Positions 1 to 7,848 of a DNA stretch of 55,930 bases are shown piece by piece. The notes under the pieces were generated by a model that had not been told where the DNA came from, ran no database searches, and was given only the letters and a program-made list of their open reading frames with translations. Both the position numbers and the translations under genes were made by a program. The stretch's first letter is position 1. Each line of letters begins with the position of its first letter. The DNA is from Segatella copri (GTDB lineage Bacteria; Bacteroidota; Bacteroidia; Bacteroidales; Bacteroidaceae), in NCBI RefSeq assembly GCF_949820605.1, contig NZ_CATKVU010000008.1, positions 1 through 55,930 on the forward strand, written 5' to 3'.

Positions 1-319
1 CATATAAAAAGTGTTTGAGAGAAGAATGAGGAAAGTTTACTGGTTATCAGTTACTTTCCTCATTTTGGTTAAAAGTGGCGAGGACAGACGAAGACGGGAA
101 TACGACAAGATGAGACAGAGGAACGTTACCTATCCGTAACCTATACCCCAAATGGGGAATGTTAAGGTTCGGAAGAATGAGGAAGGTTACGAATTGAATT
201 TGAACGCTCTGATTTATAGTGAGTTACTAATGAGCAACGTAAGTTTTTTGGTTACGAACCAAATTTGCCGTGTTCTGCCGTGAAATGCGTAGCAAGAAAA
301 GACTCTTCAGGTATTAATT
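1..319. repeat. Left-end region with repeated GGTTACG motifs
   Basis: No gene is visible before the integrase. The 7-mer GGTTACG occurs at 185-191 and 250-256 on the plus strand and at 135-141 on the minus strand. An inverted copy extended to GGTTACGAATT lies at the far right end (185-195 versus 55882-55892). Repeated short sites beside an integrase gene, mirrored at the other end, are what arm-type integrase binding sites look like. That reading is inference; I could not recognise a core att site here. Confidence 0.4.
25..64. repeat. 12-bp perfect inverted repeat at left end
   Basis: AATGAGGAAAGT (25-36) pairs perfectly with ACTTTCCTCATT (53-64) around a 16-nt loop. The half-site GAATGAGGAA recurs at 173-182. 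It could be an integrase or excisionase binding site, or a terminator reading in from the chromosome; no T-run follows directly. Confidence 0.45.
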
Positions 320-343
320 TTGAACGCAAAAAAGAATGACGTT

Positions 344-1616
344 ATGAAGAGTACATTTTCAATTATCTTCTACCTCAAAAGACAGGTAGTAAAGAAAGAT
401 GGTACTGTTCCAGTTATGGGACGTATCACAGTGGACGGAACACAGGCGCAGTTCAGTTGCAAGACAACTGCCAATCCAGATTTGTGGGACACCAAGGGCG
501 GACGCATGATAGGTAAGAGTATGCAGGCTTTGGAGGTGAACCGTAAATTGGACAAGATGCGTGTGAGTATCAGCAAGCATTATCAGGAGATTATGGACAG
601 GGACAACTTCGTCACTGCCGACAAGGTGAAGAACGCCTTTCTTGGCTTGGAGTATCGTTGCCATACACTGATGAAAGTCTATTCTCAAAGCCGTGATGAA
701 ATGGAAAAGCAATATAAGGCTGGCATGAAATCTTTGAGTACATACACGAAGTATAGAATCGGGTGTGCCTATGTGGGCGAGTTCTTGCAGACGCATTACC
801 ATGTGAAGGATATTGCTCTGAAAGAGTTATCGCTGCCTTTTATCACAGACTACGAGACTTTTCTCAGAACCGACAAGCACTTGAAGATAAACTCTGCGAT
901 GGTGTTTGTCCGCAATCTCCGTGCAATGGTATTCCGTGCCATAGATAATGAATGGCTCGTAAAAGACCCTTTCAGACGATATGAGTACAAGGAAGAAGAG
1001 ACGACAAGAGAGTTTCTGAGCAAAGAAGAGATTCACCTGTTGATGGAAACACCTATCACAAGAAAGAAGATGAGTATGGTGCGTGACTTGTTCCTGTTCT
1101 GTTGTTTTACAGGTCTCGCTTTCATTGATCTGTACAACTTGAAGGAAGAGAACATCAAGGAATTTTTCGATGAAGGTGAATGGATCGTTATCCATCGACA
1201 GAAGACTGGAACGGAAGCCAACATCAAGTTGCTTGATTATCCCAAGCAGATTATGGAAAAATACCGTGGATTGTGTGAAGACGGCAGGGTGTTTCCAGTA
1301 CCCAACTACCAAAGTTGTATGGATTCGCTCAAAAGACTGGGCAAGAAGATGTGGTATCACCAAGCCGCTGTCCTGGCACATGAGCCGTCATTCGTTCGCA
1401 ACCTCGGTTTGCCTCTCCAACGGAGTTCCAATAGAAACCGTGAGTTCAATGCTTGGTCACAAGGACATAAAGACAACCCAGGTGTATGCCAAGATTACCA
1501 AGGAGAAATTGAGCAAAGACGTGGAAAAGTTGTCTCAGCAGATTAATAACATTGAGGAATTCACGTTTGGAAATGTTTGCAACGATAATACTAACACTAT
1601 AAATGGCAGAGTATGA
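344..1616 (+). pseudogene. int: Tyrosine integrase, frameshifted (IntDOT-like)
   Basis: Site-specific tyrosine recombinase that would insert and excise the element. The family start is the ATG at 344 (MKSTFSIIFYLKR); an upstream TTG at 320 is less likely. The N-terminal arm-binding and core-binding domains come first, then the catalytic domain. Box I reads FTGLAFIDLYNL and lacks the usual arginine, as is known for Bacteroides integrases. Box II HMSRHSFAT, LGHKDIKTTQ and the catalytic tyrosine in QVYAKIT are present only in the next reading frame. One extra base near 1349 separates the frames: GKK in frame 2, then CGITKPLSWHMSRH in frame 3, ending at 1616. As read, the product stops at 1546 in unrelated sequence without its nucleophile. 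A sequencing error or a real mutation are both possible. It overlaps the next gene by ATGA. Confidence 0.9.
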
Positions 1617-2008
1617 AACGACAAGTGATAACAATACAAGAAGAAATGGTCATCTACGCCCCACATCATGGTGAGGTGTGGATGACAGTTTGGGAGATTG
1701 CCGAACTGTTGAATGTAACAGGGACAGCAGTGAAGAATACCATCAAGCGCATTTGGAAACAAAGTGTGCTGAAAGATTTCCAGCTTTCTCAATACATCAA
1801 ACTTGAAAATGGATATTCTGCGCATGTCTATGATATGGAAGTGATTATCGCCATAGCACTTCAAATGGATACATACCAAGCCTTGTTGTTCAGACAATGG
1901 TTTATCAGTAAGGTTGTAAACCGCAAGGATTGCCATGCAGAGCAAGTAAAACACGAGTATCCGATGATTATTGTGATGAACGGAACGATGCCAAGAGGTG
2001 CAAGTTAG
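1613..2008 (+). CDS. Small protein resembling the RhuM/KilA-type N-terminus
   Basis: 131-aa protein overlapping the integrase stop by 4 nt (ATGA), so probably translationally coupled to it. Residues about 20-45 (WMTVWEIAELLNVTGTAVKN) look like a winged or simple helix-turn-helix. YDMEVIIAIALQMDTYQALLFRQW resembles the segment after the helix-turn-helix in RhuM-family proteins, but the protein is much shorter than RhuM. A DNA-binding accessory role in integration is inference from position; the exact function is unknown. A strong bidirectional terminator follows. Confidence 0.65.
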   Translation: MKRQVITIQEEMVIYAPHHGEVWMTVWEIAELLNVTGTAVKNTIKRIWKQSVLKDFQLSQYIKLENGYSAHVYDMEVIIAIALQMDTYQALLFRQWFISKVVNRKDCHAEQVKHEYPMIIVMNGTMPRGAS

Positions 2009-2049
2009 AATCTCTCATCTTTTAATAAGATTCCTACACCTTTATAAAT

Positions 2050-2101
2050 AATAGCGTACAGAGGAAACGATTTTTGTCGTTGTACCCTGTACGCTATTTT
2101 T
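2050..2101. terminator. Bidirectional terminator hairpin
   Basis: AATAGCGTACAG (2050-2061) pairs perfectly with CTGTACGCTATT (2087-2098), with an inner AACGA/TCGTT stem and a following T-run. It separates the rightward integrase unit from the leftward xis-like gene at 2132-2446. Confidence 0.85.
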
Positions 2102-2131
2102 GTTTCACTATTATGAAGCAGTACCCTCCTC

Positions 2132-2446
2132 TTATGAAACAGTGCCGTCGATTATCGGCTTGCGGTAATTACCAGTGAGAAGTGCTTGTATCTCGGATTC
2201 CGGATAGAGGGTTTTGCCACATAATATAATGTAGGGCAAAATGCCTTGCTTGCGATATTCCTGCAAGGTGCGGCGACTAAGCTTCAAATGCTCGGAGAGT
2301 TCCTTGTCGGTGAGGTATCGCTCCCCGTTCAAAGGTGGGCTGTAGGACTCGATGAATGAAGATAGCCAGTTGTTGGCTTTCTTCAAGGATTGCATGGCGG
2401 TGTCTATCGACTTGCTCTCATGCGTAAGAAGTTGGTTCATGTTCAT
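2132..2446 (-). CDS. Excisionase-like helix-turn-helix protein
   Basis: 104-aa protein with a MerR/Xis-type helix-turn-helix at about residues 46-90: LTDKELSEHLKLSRRTLQEY followed by LPYIILCGKTLYPESEIQALL. The family (Bacteroides helix-turn-helix 17-type, including CTnDOT Xis2c/Xis2d) binds element ends and promoters. It is the second gene of a leftward pair with 2540-2827. It resembles the rightward gene at 3365-3724 (both have an R-x-L-Q-x-Y-R helix, then LPY and a GKT/QKT-Y wing). Its leader has the exact motif CCACTTAATCCA 11 nt before the ATG. An excision or regulatory role is likely; which DNA it binds cannot be read from sequence. Confidence 0.75.
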   Translation of the reverse strand: MNMNQLLTHESKSIDTAMQSLKKANNWLSSFIESYSPPLNGERYLTDKELSEHLKLSRRTLQEYRKQGILPYIILCGKTLYPESEIQALLTGNYRKPIIDGTVS

Positions 2447-2457
2447 TGTTTACAATT

Positions 2458-2469
2458 TGGATTAAGTGG
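2458..2469 (-). promoter_or_regulatory. CCACTTAATCCA leader motif (predicted sRNA target)
   Basis: Minus-strand CCACTTAATCCA ends 11 nt before the ATG at 2446. It is the exact reverse complement of the segment at 7737-7748 inside the predicted sRNA and recurs before four other genes in this window. Confidence 0.6.
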
Positions 2470-2539
2470 TGAATATAAAATGTGTTGGCTCGCCCAGGGT
2501 GAAGTTTTCGGCTTTGCCTTGGGCGAGTTTGGCTTTACG

Positions 2540-2827
2540 CTATACCGATTTGATTCTGGCGATAAGCGGAACGATGGCTTTGACCTCTTCGGGACAGTAA
2601 TAGAATTGGCGACCTATCTGGGTATGCCCCAAGAAACGGCGGTCACGAAGTTTTTGTAAGGTGCGCTGGCTGATGCGAAGTTGCTGGCAGACCTCATGAC
2701 CTGTAAGCCATTTGTTCAGACGCTTGCCGTTAGCCTTATGCTTCAGCAACTCAACTTTCTTTACCAAGGCATCGTATCTTGCCATCATCAAGTCGAATGC
2801 CTTCTTTTCCATTGTTACTACTTCCAT
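2540..2827 (-). CDS. Excisionase-like helix-turn-helix protein
   Basis: 95-aa protein starting MEVVTMEKKAF. A coiled N-terminal half (residues 1-35) is followed by a helix-turn-helix, WLTGHEVCQQLRISQRTLQKL, and a wing, IGRQFYYCPEEVKAIV. It is divergent from, and clearly paralogous to, the gene at 3069-3368, which begins MEVITMESPAF. The two share a 241-bp control region containing a minus-strand -7 box at 2862-2869. It probably acts in excision or in regulation of the divergent operons; the assignment is by family only. Confidence 0.75.
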   Translation of the reverse strand: MEVVTMEKKAFDLMMARYDALVKKVELLKHKANGKRLNKWLTGHEVCQQLRISQRTLQKLRDRRFLGHTQIGRQFYYCPEEVKAIVPLIARIKSV

Positions 2828-2861
2828 ATTCTCTGTTTTATTGGTTCAACAAATTCGGGTG

Positions 2862-2869
2862 CAAAGTTA
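2862..2869 (-). promoter_or_regulatory. Candidate -7 promoter box (TAACTTTG)
   Basis: The minus strand reads TAACTTTG, a perfect match to the Bacteroidetes -7 consensus TAnnTTTG, 35 nt before the ATG at 2827. No clear -33 TTTG was checked beyond inspection. Confidence 0.5.
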
Positions 2870-2927
2870 ATGTGTGTATGTTGAAAAACAATGAAAATGA
2901 ATAACTGTGGCAGTACTTTTCTGGGGT

Positions 2928-3017
2928 TTGCCGACCGCTTGGCAAGAAAAATCAAGAAAATTATACGTGGGTCATTAATGAGTTGTTAAACGGGTATTTC
3001 GCAAATGATTAATTTTG
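2928..3017 (+). promoter_or_regulatory. Excision operon promoter and candidate RteC operator
   Basis: TAATTTTG (3010-3017) is a perfect -7 box 52 nt before the ATG at 3069, with TTG at 2983-2985 as a loosely spaced -33 element. Upstream, TTGCC (2928-2932) and GGCAA (2941-2945) form an inverted repeat, and CATTAATG (2973-2980) is palindromic. In CTnDOT, RteC binds inverted half-sites upstream of the xis2c promoter; placing RteC on either repeat here is inference. Confidence 0.5.
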
Positions 3018-3068
3018 CCACCGAGAAATCAAAACAGCAAAGTTTGTAACATTTAAAACGGAATCAAA

Positions 3069-3368
3069 ATGGAAGTAATAACAATGGAAAGTCCAGCCTT
3101 TAAGATGCTGACAGAACAGATTGCCGACGTGGCAAAGTTGGTAGCTCTCATATATTCCAATGCGAGAGAAAATACCAAAAGAAGAAGCATGGAACTTGTG
3201 CTGACAAGCAGTGATGCAGCAAGAATACTTGGGATAAGCAAGCGAACCCTGCAGCGCTTGCGCTCTACCAACAGCATCGAGTACTTCATGGTGCGCGGAC
3301 AATGCAGATATAGCATCAACGCTGTACAGAAATTGATTGAGGAACGAACCATTGCCAAGGAGACATGA
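3069..3368 (+). CDS. xis2c: Xis2c-like excisionase, first gene of excision operon
   Basis: 99-aa protein beginning MEVITMESPAFKML, with a helix-turn-helix at about residues 46-90: LTSSDAARILGISKRTLQRL, then a wing VRGQCRYSINAVQKLIEER. By size, family and order (then a second HTH gene, an orf3-like gene and topB/exc) it matches xis2c of the CTnDOT excision operon, whose products also activate tra transcription. It overlaps the next gene by 4 nt (3365-3368). The symbol rests on synteny rather than on a sequence comparison. Confidence 0.7.
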   Translation: MEVITMESPAFKMLTEQIADVAKLVALIYSNARENTKRRSMELVLTSSDAARILGISKRTLQRLRSTNSIEYFMVRGQCRYSINAVQKLIEERTIAKET

Positions 3369-3724
3369 GTATGGAAGATGGAACATTGAGACGATTGGAA
3401 TTATATCTGCATGACCTGCACAAGAAGATTGACGGCATCTATGACATGCTGATGTTGAGACATGAGCGAAGCGGAGAGGACAAGGGATGCTCTGGCATCA
3501 ACGAGAAATTGCTCGACAACCAGGATCTCTGTCTTTTGTTTCAAATTTCTCCCCGTTCCCTGCAACGCTACCGCAGTCTGGGAGTGCTTCCCTACAAGCG
3601 GCTGGGACAGAAGACCTACTACACGGAGGAAGACGTGAAGCAATTTATCAAGAACAACGTGAAGGATTTCAATCAGGAGAATGTAGAGCATTATATGACT
3701 CGCATTCACCAAAAATTCAAATAA
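3365..3724 (+). CDS. xis2d: Xis2d-like excisionase
   Basis: 119-aa small DNA-binding protein. Residues 1-45 form a coiled helix (LRRLELYLHDLHKKIDGIYDML). The helix-turn-helix LLDNQDLCLLFQISPRSLQRY and the wing LPYKRLGQKTYYTEEDVKQFI follow at about residues 52-100. It is translationally coupled to the preceding xis2c-like gene through an ATGA overlap. In CTnDOT, Xis2c and Xis2d act together in excision and bind the tra promoter region; the same is assumed here from order. It is also a paralogue of the leftward gene at 2132-2446. Confidence 0.7.
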   Translation: MSMEDGTLRRLELYLHDLHKKIDGIYDMLMLRHERSGEDKGCSGINEKLLDNQDLCLLFQISPRSLQRYRSLGVLPYKRLGQKTYYTEEDVKQFIKNNVKDFNQENVEHYMTRIHQKFK

Positions 3725-3755
3725 CAAAAGTATTCACCATTAAACATTTACAATT

Positions 3756-5414
3756 ATGGGACAAAAGAAAAAGAGTGATGAACAGGACGTGCTGGTAGTC
3801 CGTGACGAAAAGACGGGCGAGATCAGCGTCGTCGCCGGACTCAGCAGAGACGGCACACCGAAGCGAGCACCCGCCAAGGCGGAGAACACGTCCGACTTCC
3901 TGCGTTTTGACCGCAACAGTGACTTGATGGACAGTTTCTTTAGAAACTTCTTCCGCCAGTGCAAGGAGCCAAGCCGATTCGGATTCTATCGCATAGCGGC
4001 AGACCAGGTGGAAAACCTGCTTGGCGTGATGAAGGAGTTGCTGAAAGATCCGGAGGCTAACAAGGAGATTCTTTCTGCCCACAAGGTTGACACCTCCAAT
4101 TATGAGAAAGAGGCAAAGCAATCGGAAGGTCAGGCGAAAGAAACCGCATCATCGGACGATGCGTCCAAGACGCAAGCTAACACCGAAAAAGAGAATGTAT
4201 CATCTGAACAAACCAACGAAAAAGAGAACGACATGGAACAGAAACCAGAACAGACCGCAACCGAACAGCAGGCACAGACCGCTCCGGGTGTAAAGCAGAA
4301 CCTCATTAGTGGTAACGATGTGAACCTGCAGGAACTTGGTGCCAAATATGGCATAGACTTCAACAGTATGAATGAGAAGGATATGAAAGCCCTGCTCAAC
4401 TACGGCAAGACGGGGCTTGTGATTGTGAAGCCGACCTTCGGCGGTGAACAGATAGAGATACAGGCCCGTCTGTCATTCCGTAAGGACGATAACGACCAGT
4501 TGCAACTCGTGCCGCATTTCGTGCGCAACGAGCCAAAACTCGATGTCGCTTACAAAGGCTATACCTTCACTCCAGAGGACAAGAAGAACCTGTTGCAGAA
4601 CGGTAACCTCGGAAAGGTAGTGGATTTCCCCGACAAGAACACAGGTGAACTGCGTCCTCATTTCATCAGTATCGACCGTCTCACCAATGAGATTGTGGAC
4701 ATCCCTACCAACAAGGTGCGCATACCCGATACCATCGGCAAGACACCTATTACCAAGGACGACAAGAGAGTGCTCTACTCAGGTATTCCGCTTCGTAAGG
4801 AGATTGAGCTTGCCAACGGGCGCAAGTTTACACCGCTGCTGCAGGTGAATGTGGAACAGCGTGGCGTGGAGTTCGTGCCTGGCAGCACAAGACAGGCGCA
4901 AGGTCAGAAACAGAATGGAGACAAGAAGCAAACCGCTGACAAGCAGGAGCAGAAGGCAGAAGGTGATGTGGGTGGTCAGAAGAAGCAGCAAGATCCCAAC
5001 CACTGGCTCAATGAGGATGGAACCATCCGCCGACTCAACACCTATTTCAAGAAGGAACTGACCGAGCAGCAGAAGGACGACTATGTGGCAGGCAAGACCA
5101 TCGAGATCAAGGAAGTGCCGAACAAGAACGGCAGCGGTACCTATACCGCCTACGTGAAGTTCGATTTCGACAAGATGCAGCCACGTTCCTACCGCAACAA
5201 TCCAGACATCAAACAGGCAAAGGAACAGATTCCTACCAACGAGAACAAGGTACAAGTCGCCGTCAACGAGCAGGGCAAGACCCATGAGGCAACCAAGCAC
5301 ACCAAGGAGCCGCTGAGTCCGGGACAGTCTGCGCCAAAGAACGAAAAGCAGCAGAAGGAACAGAGCGCCGAGGAACAGAAGCCAAAGAGAAAGGCAAGAA
5401 GCGTGAAGATGTAG
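3756..5414 (+). CDS. Orf3-like DUF4099/DUF3945 protein
   Basis: 552-aa hydrophilic protein between xis2d and topB, the place of orf3 in CTnDOT. Residues 1-110 hold a conserved N-terminal region (DVLVVRDEKTGEISVVAGL). Residues about 120-170 are a low-complexity Glu/Gln/Thr linker. The middle (about 175-375) matches what I know as DUF4099 and DUF3945, with paired repeats such as the GKTGLVIVKPTF and LRPHFISIDRLTNEI regions. The tail from about 380 is rich in Lys and Gln and repeats a DUF3945-like unit (NHWLNEDGTIRRLNTYFKKEL). No signal peptide or enzyme motif is visible. In CTnDOT, orf3 has no essential known excision role; function is unknown. Confidence 0.75.
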   Translation: MGQKKKSDEQDVLVVRDEKTGEISVVAGLSRDGTPKRAPAKAENTSDFLRFDRNSDLMDSFFRNFFRQCKEPSRFGFYRIAADQVENLLGVMKELLKDPEANKEILSAHKVDTSNYEKEAKQSEGQAKETASSDDASKTQANTEKENVSSEQTNEKENDMEQKPEQTATEQQAQTAPGVKQNLISGNDVNLQELGAKYGIDFNSMNEKDMKALLNYGKTGLVIVKPTFGGEQIEIQARLSFRKDDNDQLQLVPHFVRNEPKLDVAYKGYTFTPEDKKNLLQNGNLGKVVDFPDKNTGELRPHFISIDRLTNEIVDIPTNKVRIPDTIGKTPITKDDKRVLYSGIPLRKEIELANGRKFTPLLQVNVEQRGVEFVPGSTRQAQGQKQNGDKKQTADKQEQKAEGDVGGQKKQQDPNHWLNEDGTIRRLNTYFKKELTEQQKDDYVAGKTIEIKEVPNKNGSGTYTAYVKFDFDKMQPRSYRNNPDIKQAKEQIPTNENKVQVAVNEQGKTHEATKHTKEPLSPGQSAPKNEKQQKEQSAEEQKPKRKARSVKM

Positions 5415-5415
5415 T

Positions 5416-5435
5416 TGCCGCCACTTGATCCACAG
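5416..5435 (+). promoter_or_regulatory. Extended sRNA-complementary site in topB leader
   Basis: TGCCGCCACTTGATCCACAG can pair over 20 nt with 7734-7753 of the predicted sRNA, with a single G-U wobble and no mismatch. It lies 77 nt before the topB ATG, just after the orf3 stop. This is the longest complementarity found in the window. Confidence 0.6.
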
Positions 5436-5459
5436 AGTTAATCATCCATCATAACAACC

Positions 5460-5496
5460 GACATCTGCGACCGTCTATCCCACGGTTGCGGATGTC
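5460..5496 (+). promoter_or_regulatory. Stable hairpin in the orf3-topB gap
   Basis: GACATCTGCGACCGT (5460-5474) pairs with ACGGTTGCGGATGTC (5482-5496) over 15 positions with two wobbles and a 7-nt loop. No T-run follows, so it is more likely an mRNA processing or translational element than a terminator. It sits between the predicted sRNA site and the topB start. Confidence 0.55.
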
Positions 5497-5512
5497 ACAA
5501 AAACAACAGACA

Positions 5513-7669
5513 ATGAAGACAATCATCGCAGAGAAACCAAGTGTAGCCAAGGAAATCGCCCACATTGTAGGAGCTGACAAGCGTGAGGAAGGCTATATGC
5601 AGGGCAATGGCTATTATGTGACATGGGCATTCGGACATTTAGTGCAGCCAGCCATGCCGGAAACCTACGGCATGAAGGGATTCCATGCGGAGAATCTGCC
5701 TGTGATTCCCGACCCGTTCGTTCTTGTTCCCCGACAAGTCAAGACAGAGAACGGCTACAAACCAGATGCAGGTGTGCTTGCCCAGATAAAAATTATCGGC
5801 AAGCTGTTTGACAGCAGTGAGCGCATTATTGTAGCAACCGATGCCGGACGTGAGGGAGAGTTGATTTTCCGATACCTCTATGCGTATCTTGGTTGCAGGA
5901 AACCTTTCGACCGTCTCTGGATCAGTTCGCTTACGGACACCGCCATCCGTGAGGGACTTCTGAACCTCAAGGATGGCAAGGAGTATGACAATCTCTATCA
6001 TGCAGCGAAGGCACGAAGTGAGGCAGACTGGCTCGTCGGCATCAACGGCACGCAGGCCCTGACGATAGCCGCAGGACGTGGCACCTATTCCGTAGGTCGT
6101 GTGCAGACTCCGACCCTTGGCATGGTGTGCGAACGCTATTGGGAACACAAGCGTTTCGAGTCGAAACCGTTCTGGCAGGTACACTTCGGTGTGGTTGATG
6201 CAGACAGTGGCAATATACTGAAGTTCACATCTGCCAACCGATGGACAGACAAAGCTACCGCAACCGATATATATAATAAGGTGAAAGAAACAGGTTCTGT
6301 CATCATCACAAAGATCGCAACCAAGCGAAAGGTGGAGAAGGCACCGCTCCTTTACGACCTCACCACCTTGCAGAAAGAAGCCAACTCCCAGCATGGCTTC
6401 ACGGCAGAGCATACACTCTCCATCGCCCAGAAACTCTACGAGGCAAAGTTCATCACCTATCCAAGAACATCAAGCCGCTATATCTCGGATGATGTATTTG
6501 CCACCCTTCCCAAACTCTTCAAGAATCTGGAGAATCATTCGGAATATGGAGAAAAAGTGAAACTCTTGCCTGGCAGTGAGGACTACAGCAAGAACAGCGT
6601 GAATGCCGCCAAGGTGACCGATCACCATGCCCTGCTCATCACAGAAAATGCAGCCATTGGTCTTTTCAAGGACGAGAAGATCGTTTATGACATGATATTG
6701 TGCCGGATGATTGAAGCGTTCTCAGCAGACTGCATCAAGGACATCACATCAGTATCGGCGCAAGTGGATCATGACGTCGAATTTGGCATCAGTGGCTCCA
6801 TCATCCGACAGACTGGCTGGCGAGCGTTGTCGCTCAAGGAAAAGAACAAAAGGCAGGACAAGGATGCAGGCGCAACAGACAATGAGTTCAAGGAGCAAGT
6901 CATTCCCAACTGGCAAGAAGGACAGCATATCACTCTTTCTGGCTGCACCATTACGGAGGGCAAGACCAAACCGAAGCCTTTGCATACGGAATCCACATTG
7001 CTTGCAGCAATGGAGACCGCAGGCAAAGAGATAGAAGATGATACGATGCGCCAGGCAATGAAGGACAGCGGTATTGGCACACCTGCCACACGTGCCGCCA
7101 TCATCGAAACCCTGCTCAAACGAGAGTATATGGTGCGCCAGCAGAAGAAACTTGTGCCGACGGAAAAAGGACTCGCCCTGCATTCCGTGGTGAAGAACAT
7201 GGCGATTGCCAATGTGGAGATGACGGGCAAATGGGAGGCGGAACTTGCCAAGATTGAACGAGGTGAAGCAAGTGCAGACGGGTTCACCCATAGTATCGAA
7301 GGTTATACCCGTGAAATCACTGCGGAATTGTTAGGTTGTGACAGACTTTTCAGCCACAAGGATTCCGGCTGCCAGTGTCCTAAATGCAAGCAAGGTACCA
7401 TGCAGTTCTTCGGAAAGGTAGTAAGATGCAGCAACAAGGAGTGCGGTATGCCAGTGTTCAAGCAGGTAGCAGGAAAGTTGCTCACTGATGCCGACATCAC
7501 CGACTTGCTCACCAAGGGCAAGACCAGAACGCTCAATGGTTTCACCAGCAAGCAAGGCAAATCGTTCTCCGCAGCCATTGCCTTTGACGAGAATTTCAAC
7601 ACGAAATTCGTCTTTGCAGAGCACAAAACAGCAGAAAAGCGAGGAAATGTGAAGAGATACAAGAAATAG
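5513..7669 (+). CDS. topB: DNA topoisomerase III (Exc-like)
   Basis: 718-aa type IA topoisomerase. The start is the ATG at 5513 (MKTIIAEKPSVAKEIA); an in-frame ATG 27 nt upstream is not family-like. The TOPRIM domain carries the catalytic Glu in IIAEKPS and the acidic motif DAGREGE (Asp about 110). The nucleophilic tyrosine is in FITYPRTSSRY (Tyr about 316). The C-terminus has a zinc-ribbon-like CQCPKC...CSNKEC motif at about residues 615-640. The CTnDOT excision protein Exc is a topoisomerase of this type, encoded as the last gene of the xis2c-xis2d-orf3-exc operon, exactly as here. It would relax DNA during excision or replication of the circular form. Its leader contains the 20-nt sRNA-complementary site and a hairpin. 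Confidence 0.92.
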   Translation: MKTIIAEKPSVAKEIAHIVGADKREEGYMQGNGYYVTWAFGHLVQPAMPETYGMKGFHAENLPVIPDPFVLVPRQVKTENGYKPDAGVLAQIKIIGKLFDSSERIIVATDAGREGELIFRYLYAYLGCRKPFDRLWISSLTDTAIREGLLNLKDGKEYDNLYHAAKARSEADWLVGINGTQALTIAAGRGTYSVGRVQTPTLGMVCERYWEHKRFESKPFWQVHFGVVDADSGNILKFTSANRWTDKATATDIYNKVKETGSVIITKIATKRKVEKAPLLYDLTTLQKEANSQHGFTAEHTLSIAQKLYEAKFITYPRTSSRYISDDVFATLPKLFKNLENHSEYGEKVKLLPGSEDYSKNSVNAAKVTDHHALLITENAAIGLFKDEKIVYDMILCRMIEAFSADCIKDITSVSAQVDHDVEFGISGSIIRQTGWRALSLKEKNKRQDKDAGATDNEFKEQVIPNWQEGQHITLSGCTITEGKTKPKPLHTESTLLAAMETAGKEIEDDTMRQAMKDSGIGTPATRAAIIETLLKREYMVRQQKKLVPTEKGLALHSVVKNMAIANVEMTGKWEAELAKIERGEASADGFTHSIEGYTREITAELLGCDRLFSHKDSGCQCPKCKQGTMQFFGKVVRCSNKECGMPVFKQVAGKLLTDADITDLLTKGKTRTLNGFTSKQGKSFSAAIAFDENFNTKFVFAEHKTAEKRGNVKRYKK

Positions 7670-7673
7670 TTTG

Positions 7674-7681
7674 TACCTTTG
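7674..7681 (+). promoter_or_regulatory. Candidate sRNA promoter -7 box (TACCTTTG)
   Basis: TACCTTTG is a perfect TAnnTTTG match beginning 5 nt after the topB stop codon. A weak -33 candidate, TGTG, lies at 7648-7651. A start site about 6 nt downstream would give a transcript of about 90 nt ending at the terminator at 7751-7779. Confidence 0.6.
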
Positions 7682-7686
7682 CCACC

Positions 7687-7779
7687 GAAACATGGTTCAT
7701 AAATGGTGTCTTGATTCAGGATGCTTTTATTTACTGTGGATTAAGTGGCGGCACTCGGAGGGATACCGAGTGCCTTTTT
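7687..7779 (+). ncRNA. rteR: Predicted small RNA, RteR-like
   Basis: A promoter box (7674-7681) and an intrinsic terminator bracket about 90 nt with no ORF. The terminator is GCACTCGG 7751-7758, loop, CCGAGTGC 7766-7773, then CTTTTT. From memory, CTnDOT encodes a 90-nt sRNA, RteR, immediately downstream of exc, that lowers tra transcript and transfer; position and size agree. The segment just 5' of the terminator stem, UGGAUUAAGUGG (7737-7748), should be single-stranded. It is exactly complementary to CCACTTAATCCA in the leaders of the gene at 2132-2446, the DUF1896 gene, mobA, traI and traN, and nearly so to those of topB and traE. The RNA itself and its pairing are inference; the sequence identities are directly visible. 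Confidence 0.65.
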
Positions 7780-7824
7780 CTTGCTTTCAACAAACATCAA
7801 CCGCCATCCACGGTTTATTATTCA

Positions 7825-7836
7825 CCACTTAATCCA
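7825..7836 (+). promoter_or_regulatory. CCACTTAATCCA leader motif (predicted sRNA target)
   Basis: Exact copy of the motif, 12 nt before the ATG at 7849 and on the same strand as the gene. It lies less than 80 nt downstream of its complement in the sRNA. Confidence 0.6.
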
Positions 7837-7848
7837 TTCAACAGACAA

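Noticed and set aside
7673..7682. GTACCTTTGC as a CTnDOT-type att core
   Set aside because: GTAnnTTTGC contains the Bacteroidetes -7 promoter box, so it is not specific; here it is placed as the sRNA promoter. The same caution applies to the copy at 55808-55817.
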